Source: Desulfomonilaceae bacterium
GTDB lineage: Bacteria; Desulfobacterota; Desulfomonilia; Desulfomonilales; Desulfomonilaceae
DNA: 64,000 nt
Direction of reading: 5' to 3'
Assembly (NCBI GenBank): GCA_041662605.1
Contig: JBAZSD010000017.1
Location: 1-64,000 of the forward strand
A program made the translations under genes and the position numbers. The notes under the pieces were generated by a model. It worked only from the letters and a program-made list of their open reading frames with translations, was not told the origin of the DNA and did no database searches. Below are positions 26,758 to 34,470 of the stretch, piece by piece (position 1 is the stretch's first letter; the number at the start of each line of letters is the position of its first letter).

Positions 26758-26867
26758 TTTCTAACTTACTTTTTCCTGTTGTTAGGACACACTTAGGACA
26801 CATTTTATAAAAACAAGGAATGTAAATACTTGAAATTACGTAAAGACAAAAGTAATCACGCTGCAAC

Positions 26868-26891
26868 AAAAAAAGCCTCCGTGTGGAGGCT
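26868..26891 (-). terminator. intrinsic terminator of tRNA-Lys
   Basis: On the minus strand AGCCTCC-ACAC-GGAGGCT forms a perfect 7-bp stem with a 4-nt loop, followed by seven T residues. It lies 27 bp downstream of the tRNA end. With A residues on the other side it could also work weakly in the plus direction. Confidence 0.85.
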
Positions 26892-26917
26892 AACTATTTA
26901 TTTTATTACGTTTTTTC

Positions 26918-26993
26918 TGGTGGGCCGTCGGGGGCTCGAACCCCAAACCTACTGATTAAGAGTCAGTTGCTCTACCAATTGAGCTAACGGCCC
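26918..26993 (-). tRNA. tRNA-Lys (anticodon CTT), CCA encoded
   Basis: 76 nt on the minus strand. Acceptor GGGCCGT pairs with ACGGCCC, the D-arm is GCTC/GAGC, the anticodon stem ACTGA/TCAGT holds loop CTCTTAA (CTT reads AAG codons), and the T-arm is TGGGG-TTCGAGC-CCCCG-like with the conserved TTCGA. CCA is encoded at 26918-26920. It is intact, and served as target for the integrated element to its left, which carries a copy of its 3' half. Confidence 0.95.
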
Positions 26994-27006
26994 TCAGGAA
27001 TTTGTA

Positions 27007-27035
27007 AAACTACCTATTGCCGCAGCGCTTGTCAA
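27007..27035 (-). promoter_or_regulatory. sigma70-type promoter of tRNA-Lys
   Basis: On the minus strand TTGACA (27030-27035) is followed after 17 bp by TAGTTT (27007-27012), which places the start of transcription a few bases before the tRNA. The -35 is perfect, the -10 weak. Confidence 0.55.
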
Positions 27036-27195
27036 GAATTATCCCGCGATTGTGACGGGACATCGATAATTTTATCCCTCGATTCAATAACGCTCTTAGT
27101 CCATTAAATACTTTGGCGAGGCTGTATGAGGTTGTATTTAAGCCAAATAATGGTTACACAATATGCATAGTCATAAAAATATTAAGAAGGCCCCG

Positions 27196-28287
27196 ATGAC
27201 AAAAAAAGCCATAGTCGCAGTTACGAGGACCAAACCGGAAACTGTGCTTGAAGATATCAAGCTCACCATGGAACGCGCTCATTTCACCGAATTCCTTGAT
27301 CCTTCAAGGACAGTAATCTTGAAGGACAATATTTCCTGGCACTTCCCCTTTTTGAGCGCAAATACCACACCGTGGCAACTCGAGGGGGTGATCATCGCTT
27401 TGAAAGAAGCTGGATACAAGGACATAGTATGTGTTCAGAACGAAACAGTGGTCACAAATGCTTTTAAAGGTGAGAAATTTAATAAGTACATACCGATATT
27501 TGAAAAATATAAAATAAAGGTCCTTTATAATTTTCGTGAGTCCGATATTAGGTGGATCAAGTATAAACCCAAAGCGAAGATGAGAGTCTTGGACGACATT
27601 TTTCCTGAAGGCATAAGCATTCCGGAATATTTCCTGGGGAAAAATATCATTCATCTGCCCACGGTGAAATGTCACATATATACAGGCACGACGGGTTCGA
27701 TGAAAAATGCGTTCGGCGGGTTGCTCAATTCCAAGAGACATTATACCCACTCGGTGATTCACGATACGCTCAACGACCTCCTCGACATTCAAAAGGAGAT
27801 CCATTCGGGAATTTTTACCGTCATGGACGGCACGGTCGCAGGATGTGGGCCCGGTCCAAGGACTATGATTCCAATTGAAAAGGATCTTATGCTTGCTTCG
27901 GGCGATTGCGCCGCGATAGACGCCGTGGCCGCAAAGCTGATGGGGTTTGATCCTATGAGCCTTGATTTTATCCGTATTGCTCACGAATCCAACCTGGGGA
28001 TAGGGAACCCGGATCAAATAGAAGTGGTGGGAGAAGATATCTCGAGCGAGAACTGGCGCTTCTCGGTTGGTAATAATGCCGCTTCCGCAGTGGGGAAATT
28101 CATCTGGTTTGGGCCTTTAAAGCCTCTTCAGAAATTGTTTTTTCACACCCCTCTAGTTTACGCTTTTGTATTCGGTTCATTCTTTTATCATGATTATATT
28201 TATTGGCCCATGAAAGCCAGACCCCAGATTGAGGCGTTCAAAAAAACTTCTAAATGGGGAAAACTCTTTGATTCTTATCCAGAATAA
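27196..28287 (+). CDS. DUF362-family protein
   Basis: 363 residues from the ATG at 27196, preceded by AAGAAGG; an in-frame ATG 33 bp earlier has no such site. The sequence matches DUF362: LKDNISWHFPF near the start, NIIHLPTVKCH, GSMKNAFGGLL, and GDCAAIDAVAAKLMGFDP. Relatives are often fused to or encoded with ferredoxin-type iron-sulphur proteins, and some have been linked to metal-centre or corrinoid handling, but no reaction is established for this subtype. It has no ferredoxin domain of its own. The C-terminus has an aromatic, hydrophobic stretch (FFHTPLVYAFVFGSFFYHDYIYW) that may touch the membrane. It stands alone after tRNA-Lys. Confidence 0.8.
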   Translation: MTKKAIVAVTRTKPETVLEDIKLTMERAHFTEFLDPSRTVILKDNISWHFPFLSANTTPWQLEGVIIALKEAGYKDIVCVQNETVVTNAFKGEKFNKYIPIFEKYKIKVLYNFRESDIRWIKYKPKAKMRVLDDIFPEGISIPEYFLGKNIIHLPTVKCHIYTGTTGSMKNAFGGLLNSKRHYTHSVIHDTLNDLLDIQKEIHSGIFTVMDGTVAGCGPGPRTMIPIEKDLMLASGDCAAIDAVAAKLMGFDPMSLDFIRIAHESNLGIGNPDQIEVVGEDISSENWRFSVGNNAASAVGKFIWFGPLKPLQKLFFHTPLVYAFVFGSFFYHDYIYWPMKARPQIEAFKKTSKWGKLFDSYPE

Positions 28288-28459
28288 TTGGGAGCGTCCA
28301 TGGTCTCTTTGCGCCTGACCGTAAACCGGGGCGCTACTAGCGGATGGGAAGCAATTCACTTCGCGAGAACAGGCGTTGGTTTGAAATATCCAACGCCGTC
28401 CAAGCGGAAGACTGATTAACATCGCAATGGCGGTCTAAGAGCGGGTGATTGTCTGACCT

Positions 28460-28891
28460 CTACCGTTTTTCATGGAAAAAGTTAGATTTGAGATGCTGGT
28501 TTAGCTCAATGCGTACTTCGGCTCGCATGGTCTTTAGAGCCGCTTTCCATGCCTCAACCTTATCAAGCGCCTCAGCTTCCCACGGGAGCCGCTCTTCCGG
28601 GCTCTTCGCAAGGATATCACGTTCGAGTTCCGCAGGGACGGGTGGCTCGAGCAATGATTCACATCGGTCTTTGATACGTCTGATAAGTTTTAGAAGGCGG
28701 AGAAGATCTTCTCTAGAAAGATTCTTTGGAGGTTTTTGAGATGCGTTTTTGGGGATGAGGTTTAGCTGGTCTAGTGCAACTCCATTCTTGATAGCGGTGT
28801 TAATAATCCTTTTTAAATGACGATAATTGCTCTCGAAGTCACCGGGAGGTTCGGGTACTCCAATCGCCGCATCGGAATAAGTGAACAACAT
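28460..28891 (-). CDS. conserved-looking hypothetical protein
   Basis: 143 residues. The ATG at 28891 is chosen because AGGAGGT lies 6 nt upstream, although the open frame runs further to 29062. No known domain is recognised. The chain is largely charged and helical: RHLKRIINTAIKNG, LSREDLLRLLKLIRRIKDR, and a C-terminal EAWKAALKTMRAEVRIELNQ that could form a coiled coil. No signal peptide or membrane segment. It is divergent from uvrA. The good ribosome site and clean codon pattern support a real gene. Confidence 0.6.
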   Translation of the reverse strand: MLFTYSDAAIGVPEPPGDFESNYRHLKRIINTAIKNGVALDQLNLIPKNASQKPPKNLSREDLLRLLKLIRRIKDRCESLLEPPVPAELERDILAKSPEERLPWEAEALDKVEAWKAALKTMRAEVRIELNQHLKSNFFHEKR

Positions 28892-29045
28892 ATCCATACC
28901 TCCTACTGGAAAAATAAAGCCCGAAAGGCGTCCGATTTCCGCCTCCCAGAAAATACTGCGGAGATAGCACGACGACCTTTGGTAGTCAACAAATAGTTTA
29001 TGTTTTTTTAATATAATATTGACTAAATGGATTAAAACCATATGT

Positions 29046-29110
29046 GGTATGATAAATACCAATATAATTACGTAGACTTGGATAAAAGCGCGTCAAACAC
29101 ATTATCCAAG
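29046..29110. promoter_or_regulatory. inverted repeats upstream of uvrA
   Basis: GGTAT-GATAA-ATACC (29046-29060) and CTTGGATAA/TTATCCAAG (29077-29085 and 29102-29110, 16-nt spacing) lie in the 300-bp gap between the divergent hypothetical gene and uvrA. They could be operator sites, but they do not match a LexA box known to me. No other feature was seen in this gap. Confidence 0.35.
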
Positions 29111-29195
29111 ATATTGTCATGTCCGTTTCCCGAGACTTTAACCTCGACGCGCTCATTCTTGAAACTAAACACCTTAAGGAGATACAAATCTTTTT

Positions 29196-32051
29196 ATGGC
29201 TTCTAAAACCATATCAATACGTGGGGCAAGAGAGCATAACCTCAAGAATATCGATCTCGAGATCCCAAGGGATAAATTCGTCGTTATTACAGGTCTTTCC
29301 GGGTCGGGTAAGTCTACGCTCGCTTTTGACACTATTTACGCCGAAGGGCAGAGACGCTACGTTGAATCTCTGTCAGCGTACGCGAGACAGTTTCTGGAAA
29401 TGATGGATAAGCCGGATGTAGATCTAATTGAGGGATTGTCTCCCGCCATCAGCATTGAGCAGAAAACCACTTCAAAGAACCCGCGATCGACTGTTGGGAC
29501 AGTGACAGAAATTTACGACTATCTCAGGCTACTCTACGCGCGCGTCGGTATTCCCCACTGCTGGGAGTGCGGAAAACCGATAAGCTCTATGAGTATTCAA
29601 CAAATGACGGATGTAATTTTGGAATTTCCTCTAGATTCGCGTGTCCACATCATGGCGCCCATTATCAAAGGCAGAAAGGGCGAATACAGGGCCGAAATCG
29701 GAAAGCTCGTCAGAGATGGCTTTGTCCGCGCAAAAATCGATGGCAGCCTCATTGACCTTTCACCAGACATACGTCTGGAAAAGAACAAGAAGCATGACAT
29801 TGATGTTGTGGTTGATCGTCTTATAGTGAAACCCGGATTGGAGCGCCGACTCGCGGATTCTCTTGAAATAGCGGCTAATCTTGGTGAAGGAGTGGTGATT
29901 GTAGAGGATCAGGATGGGCGGACGCATCTTTTTAGTGAACATCTGTCCTGTCCTGAACATGGTGTTTCTATCGGAGAGATTTCTCCCAGGCTGTTTTCGT
30001 TTAACAACCCTTATGGAGCTTGCGAAATGTGCGGCGGGTTAGGAGTCAAGACTCATTTTGATCCTGACCTTGTTGTTCCTGATCCTGATCTGTCGCTTAT
30101 AGATGGGGCCCTTGCCCCATGGAAGAAGAAAAACTCTGTATTTTTGAATCAAACAATTCAAGCTATAGCGAAGCATTATGCCTTTGACCCGGCGACGCCT
30201 TTCGGCAAGTTGTCCGGGCCCATTCAGGATATGTTGTTATATGGTTCAGGATCTGAAGAGATCGATTTCAATTATGAAAGAGACGGTAGACGGCACTACT
30301 TCCGAAAAGTTTTCGAAGGGGTAATTCCAAATATGGAGAGGCGCCGGATGGAATCCTCTAGCGAGGACGTTCAGGATGAATTTGGCTCATTCGTAAGTGA
30401 AATTCCCTGTCCATCGTGTCACGGAGCGAGACTCAAGCGTGAAGCCAGAAGTGTCCTGATAGGGGGAGTCCCCATACATGAATTTACGGCCATGTCTGTG
30501 CGTCGTGCTGTGCAATTCATGGAAGAACTTGTACTTACTCCAAGAAGCATGGAGATTGCCAGGCGTGTGATCAAGGAAATAAGAAACAGGCTCGGGTTTC
30601 TTGATCGTGTCGGACTAAATTACCTGACTTTGGATCGGAGTTCCGCCACTCTCTCAGGGGGCGAGTCGCAACGAATTAGATTGGCTACCCAGGTTGGGTC
30701 CTCGCTGGTAGGTGTGTTGTACATTCTTGATGAACCGAGCATAGGTTTACATCAGAGGGATAATCAAAGGTTGCTTTCCACGTTAACAGATTTGAGGGAT
30801 CAGGGAAACACTGTGCTGGTCGTGGAACATGATCCTGAAACAATACTAAGTTCGGATTATGTGATAGACATGGGACCAGGAGCGGGAAGACTCGGGGGGG
30901 AAGTGGTATTCGCGGGGTCACCCCAACAACTATTGAATTCTGAATCCTCCATAACAGGCCGTTACCTGTCGGGCAGAGAAACAATTCCCATCCCATTGAA
31001 ACGCCGCAAGCCCAAACGTGAGAAAATAGTTATCAAGGGCGCTCGAGCGAATAATCTGAGGAACATCGATGTAACAATCCCACTTGGTATCTTCACTTGT
31101 GTTACGGGAGTTTCCGGATCTGGGAAAAGCACTCTTGTTATTGAAGTTTTACGAAAGGCCCTCCAGGCCAGAAGTCAGAGAAGCTTTAACAAAATGGGTT
31201 TTGTGGACAAGATTGAGGGATTGCCATATGTCGACAAGGTTATAGAGATAGACCAGAGTCCTATAGGAAGGACTCCCAGATCAAATCCCGCTACATATAC
31301 CGGAGTTTTCGGGCACATCCGTGAGCTTTTCTCCAGTTTGCCTGATTCAAAAATGCGAGGTTACAAGCCCGGACGATACAGTTTCAATGTGAAGGGCGGG
31401 AGATGTGAGTCCTGTCATGGAGACGGAGTAATAAAGATCGAAATGCATTTTCTTCCTGATGTTTACGTTAAATGTGATGTGTGTAACGGTAAGCGTTACA
31501 ACAGAGAGACTCTCGAAATAAAATTTAAAGGGAAAAATATCACCGATGTTTTGGACATGACGGTTCAACAAGCCGCCGAATTTATGGAGAACATTCCTCC
31601 TATTTTCAACAAATTGAGAACACTTCAGGAAGTGGGATTGGGATATATAAAATTAGGTCAGCCCGCTACGACTCTTTCCGGGGGTGAGGCTCAAAGAATA
31701 AAACTGTCGAAAGAGCTTTCCAAGAGGGGAACGGGGAGGACGCTCTATATTCTCGACGAACCTACAACCGGTCTCCATTTCGCGGACGTGAAAAAGCTGC
31801 TTGATGTTTTGACCAGTCTTGTCGACGCAGGTAACACGGTCTTAGTGATTGAGCACAACATGGATGTGATTAAGGTTGCGGATTACATCATCGATCTGGG
31901 ACCGGAAGGAGGGGATCAGGGTGGTGAGGTATTAGCGCAAGGCTCCCCGGAAATAATATCTGAAACCCCAGGTTCCTATACCGGAGTCTTTCTTAAGGAG
32001 GTTCTGGCAAATCAGAAAGGATATCGCTCCTTGATGGTCGGGGCAGCTTAA
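29196..32051 (+). CDS. uvrA: excinuclease ABC subunit A
   Basis: 951 residues, normal for UvrA. It is the damage-recognition ATPase of nucleotide excision repair; a UvrA dimer loads UvrB on lesions. Two ABC halves are visible: Walker A GLSGSGKST (~31) and GVSGSGKST (~640); signatures TLSGGESQR (~490) and TLSGGEAQR (~830); Walker B LYILDEPSIG and LYILDEPTTG. Zinc-binding cysteines are seen in CPEHG/CEMCGG and in CESCHGDG...CDVCNGK, and there is an early CWECGK. An AAGGAG lies ~14 nt before the ATG, rather far. It is a single-gene unit; no uvrB or uvrC is in the window. Confidence 0.97.
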   Translation: MASKTISIRGAREHNLKNIDLEIPRDKFVVITGLSGSGKSTLAFDTIYAEGQRRYVESLSAYARQFLEMMDKPDVDLIEGLSPAISIEQKTTSKNPRSTVGTVTEIYDYLRLLYARVGIPHCWECGKPISSMSIQQMTDVILEFPLDSRVHIMAPIIKGRKGEYRAEIGKLVRDGFVRAKIDGSLIDLSPDIRLEKNKKHDIDVVVDRLIVKPGLERRLADSLEIAANLGEGVVIVEDQDGRTHLFSEHLSCPEHGVSIGEISPRLFSFNNPYGACEMCGGLGVKTHFDPDLVVPDPDLSLIDGALAPWKKKNSVFLNQTIQAIAKHYAFDPATPFGKLSGPIQDMLLYGSGSEEIDFNYERDGRRHYFRKVFEGVIPNMERRRMESSSEDVQDEFGSFVSEIPCPSCHGARLKREARSVLIGGVPIHEFTAMSVRRAVQFMEELVLTPRSMEIARRVIKEIRNRLGFLDRVGLNYLTLDRSSATLSGGESQRIRLATQVGSSLVGVLYILDEPSIGLHQRDNQRLLSTLTDLRDQGNTVLVVEHDPETILSSDYVIDMGPGAGRLGGEVVFAGSPQQLLNSESSITGRYLSGRETIPIPLKRRKPKREKIVIKGARANNLRNIDVTIPLGIFTCVTGVSGSGKSTLVIEVLRKALQARSQRSFNKMGFVDKIEGLPYVDKVIEIDQSPIGRTPRSNPATYTGVFGHIRELFSSLPDSKMRGYKPGRYSFNVKGGRCESCHGDGVIKIEMHFLPDVYVKCDVCNGKRYNRETLEIKFKGKNITDVLDMTVQQAAEFMENIPPIFNKLRTLQEVGLGYIKLGQPATTLSGGEAQRIKLSKELSKRGTGRTLYILDEPTTGLHFADVKKLLDVLTSLVDAGNTVLVIEHNMDVIKVADYIIDLGPEGGDQGGEVLAQGSPEIISETPGSYTGVFLKEVLANQKGYRSLMVGAA

Positions 32052-32071
32052 ACAAGATTCGCAAGATGGAT

Positions 32072-32115
32072 TTGGGGTGGCGTCCTTCTTGAGTAAGCCC
32101 GGCATGCCACCCCAA
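32072..32115. terminator. inverted repeat between convergent genes
   Basis: TTGGGGTGGC (32072-32081) and GCCACCCCAA (32106-32115) form a 10-bp stem with a 24-nt loop in the 77-bp gap between the ends of uvrA and the acyl-CoA ligase gene. Position suggests a shared transcription end, though there is no T-run. Confidence 0.45.
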
Positions 32116-32128
32116 CATCCTGAAAAAC

Positions 32129-33808
32129 TTATGAAGTCTCTTTTTGAGCTTTCTCCTCTTCCATACGTTTCAGTTCTTTTCTCAGGATCTTTCCCACTGC
32201 GCTTTTCGGCAACTCGTTCACAAACTCTACATATTTTGGAACCTTGTACTTGACCAGGTTATCTTTGCAGTAGTCAATTATTTCAATTGGTGTGGCAGTT
32301 TCTCCTGATTTTAAAACAACATATGCCTTGATTCGCTCGCCGGAATATGTGTCAGGGACGCCGATGGCGCAAGCCTCCATGATCTTCGGGTGGGCGAAAA
32401 GCACTTCATCTACATCTCTTGGGTAGATGTTGAACCCCCCTGATATGATCATATCCTTTTTCCTGTCAACAATCGTCAGATAACCTTCTTCATCCATGAC
32501 AGCAATATCGCCAGTTAGAAGCCAGCCGTCGCGAAGAGTCAATTCAGTCTCATCCGGTCTATTTATGTATCCTTTCATGACTTGCGGGCCCTTTATGCAA
32601 AGCTCGCCTGGTTCGTTGAATGCGGTGATTTCCTGATTATAATCGTCTACAGCAACGAGTTTCGCCCCTGTATTGGGTATTGGTAACCCAATTGACCCCG
32701 GTTTCCTTTTGCCCCCCAGAGGATTGATCGTCGCTACAGGGGTAGTTTCCGTGAGTCCATAACCTTCGCAGATCTGAGCCCCTGTAAGTTCCTCAAATTT
32801 GCGTATGGTTTCCAGAGGTAACGGAGCCCCGCCTGAAAAACACCCCCTGATTGACGAGATGTCATATTTTTTCAGATCCGGGAAATTAATCATTCCGTTG
32901 TAAAGAGTCGGAACAGCGGGGATATAAGTGGCTTTACACTTCTGAATCGATTCAAGGATTGCTTTAGGTTCAGGTTTGGGAATCAGGATGTTTGCATAGC
33001 CGTAAAAAACCGCCATGTTCATGGCTGTTGTCAATCCAAAAGAGTGAAAAAACGGCAGACATCCCACTACTGTTTCGGCTCCATCATTAAATGCGTAAAA
33101 CCATGATCTACACTGTTGAACATTGCTTGACAGATTGGCGTGGGTTAACTCAACGCCCTTGGATACGCCCGTAGTGCCACCGGTATATAGTAATAGAGCC
33201 GTATCGTCCCATTTGGATTTCACCGGATTTTTTGTAGGAGAATACTTTTTCAGTAGATCGGTAAATTCATAAACATCCTGCACGTTCGGAGTTTTAAGAT
33301 GCATGCCCTTTCTGACGAACGGGAAGAGCTGTTTTAATGGGAAAGGCAAGTAGTCTCTGATGTGGCAAGATACGATCTTGCGGATTTTTGTTTTGCTCCT
33401 CAACGCCGCCATTCGGGGAACCAGGAGGTCCAGACAGACAAGTAGGGTCGAATTTGAATCGTTATACTGATGCTGGAGTTCACGATCAGTATACAGAGGA
33501 TTATTTAAAGCTACCACTGCTCCTGCGCGTAGGGCTCCATAAATGGCCACGACCATCTGGGCAATGTTAGGGAGCAATGTGGCTACGGTGTCCCCGGGTT
33601 TTACGCCCAAATCCGTTAATGCGGAGGCAAAACGTGACACCATTTCGTCAAGTTTTTTGAAAGAAATCTTTGTGCCCTGAAAAATGAGCGCCGTATTGTC
33701 AGGGAACCTTTGCGCGGTTCTAGTCAGCGCTTCCGTCGGATTGATTTTTTCGATATCAATTTCCGGTGGGACGCTTGATGCATATGATTTTAGCCATATC
33801 TTGTCCAT
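32129..33808 (-). CDS. fadD: long-chain acyl-CoA ligase (AMP-forming)
   Basis: 559 residues with AGGAGG before the ATG. It activates fatty acids with ATP and CoA for degradation or lipid synthesis. Family motifs are complete: the P-loop LLYTGGTTGVSKG (~210), the GYGLTETTP motif (~350), the adenylate-binding YLTIVDRKKDMI (~445) and the C-terminal catalytic Lys in KSAVGKILRKEL (~545). No membrane segment. In a propionate- or fatty-acid-using anaerobe it would supply acyl-CoA for beta-oxidation, whose odd-chain end product feeds the methylmalonyl pathway encoded at 48-52 kb. Chain-length preference cannot be read. Confidence 0.9.
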   Translation of the reverse strand: MDKIWLKSYASSVPPEIDIEKINPTEALTRTAQRFPDNTALIFQGTKISFKKLDEMVSRFASALTDLGVKPGDTVATLLPNIAQMVVAIYGALRAGAVVALNNPLYTDRELQHQYNDSNSTLLVCLDLLVPRMAALRSKTKIRKIVSCHIRDYLPFPLKQLFPFVRKGMHLKTPNVQDVYEFTDLLKKYSPTKNPVKSKWDDTALLLYTGGTTGVSKGVELTHANLSSNVQQCRSWFYAFNDGAETVVGCLPFFHSFGLTTAMNMAVFYGYANILIPKPEPKAILESIQKCKATYIPAVPTLYNGMINFPDLKKYDISSIRGCFSGGAPLPLETIRKFEELTGAQICEGYGLTETTPVATINPLGGKRKPGSIGLPIPNTGAKLVAVDDYNQEITAFNEPGELCIKGPQVMKGYINRPDETELTLRDGWLLTGDIAVMDEEGYLTIVDRKKDMIISGGFNIYPRDVDEVLFAHPKIMEACAIGVPDTYSGERIKAYVVLKSGETATPIEIIDYCKDNLVKYKVPKYVEFVNELPKSAVGKILRKELKRMEEEKAQKETS

Positions 33809-33871
33809 TTAATCCTCCTGGAACCAGATAAACCCTTAATTGGTTATGATTTCTCAAAATTAACTTGTGGA

Positions 33872-34450
33872 ATGACTATAAAGAATAAGTATAACTTATT
33901 GCAACGCGACCTACAAAGAAAAAAGGTTCACACAGACAAGGAAATGGTCAAATATCGCCAAGATGATGATATAATACCAAACATGATCAGAATTATCGCT
34001 CGCGAAATCGGGATTTTTATTTTTTCAGTTTCTATCTTCCCGATAACATTCCTGCTATTGCTTTTGAAAGGCGATATCAATCGATATGGCCTTACTCTGA
34101 TTTACCGAGAGATCATTAATCTCGGATCACATTCTCTCGAATCAACGCTCTCTTTCTTGGCAAGGTTGTTTGCTCCGTACCTTGCCATCCAGGCTTTTCG
34201 AGCTTATCAGTGGTCAAAAAAAGGAAAGACACCCAAGAAGTGGGCCTATCTCTATTTTGCGTTGTTGATGGGTTGCGCAGGGGTGTGGTTTGCGTGTAAA
34301 TCTTGGGATCTATTCTATTTCATGTTTGAGCTTGGAGACATTCCTGGAGAGTTGGCCCAGTTCTTTCGTTTGGAATATGTCCATTTACTATGGGCTGTAG
34401 CAGGGTTTTACCTCTCTTTGAGGTTTCTCCAGAGCGCCTTCAGATCCTGA
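33872..34450 (+). CDS. small integral membrane protein of unknown function
   Basis: 192 residues, divergent from the acyl-CoA ligase and convergent with the LpxC fusion. The first ~45 residues are polar and the real start may be a later ATG (33944 or 33983). About four hydrophobic helices follow: GIFIFSVSIFPITFLLLLL, LFAPYLAIQAF, YLYFALLMGCAGVWFA, LLWAVAGFYLSLRFL. Basic residues between helices 2 and 3 (WSKKGKTPKK) point to a cytoplasmic loop. No family recognised. Confidence 0.6.
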   Translation: MTIKNKYNLLQRDLQRKKVHTDKEMVKYRQDDDIIPNMIRIIAREIGIFIFSVSIFPITFLLLLLKGDINRYGLTLIYREIINLGSHSLESTLSFLARLFAPYLAIQAFRAYQWSKKGKTPKKWAYLYFALLMGCAGVWFACKSWDLFYFMFELGDIPGELAQFFRLEYVHLLWAVAGFYLSLRFLQSAFRS

Positions 34451-34470
34451 GATCTTCTCCTGAAAAGGGA

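Noticed and set aside
29040..29120. LexA box upstream of uvrA
   Set aside because: Neither palindrome matches the LexA consensus patterns I know, so only unnamed inverted repeats were reported.
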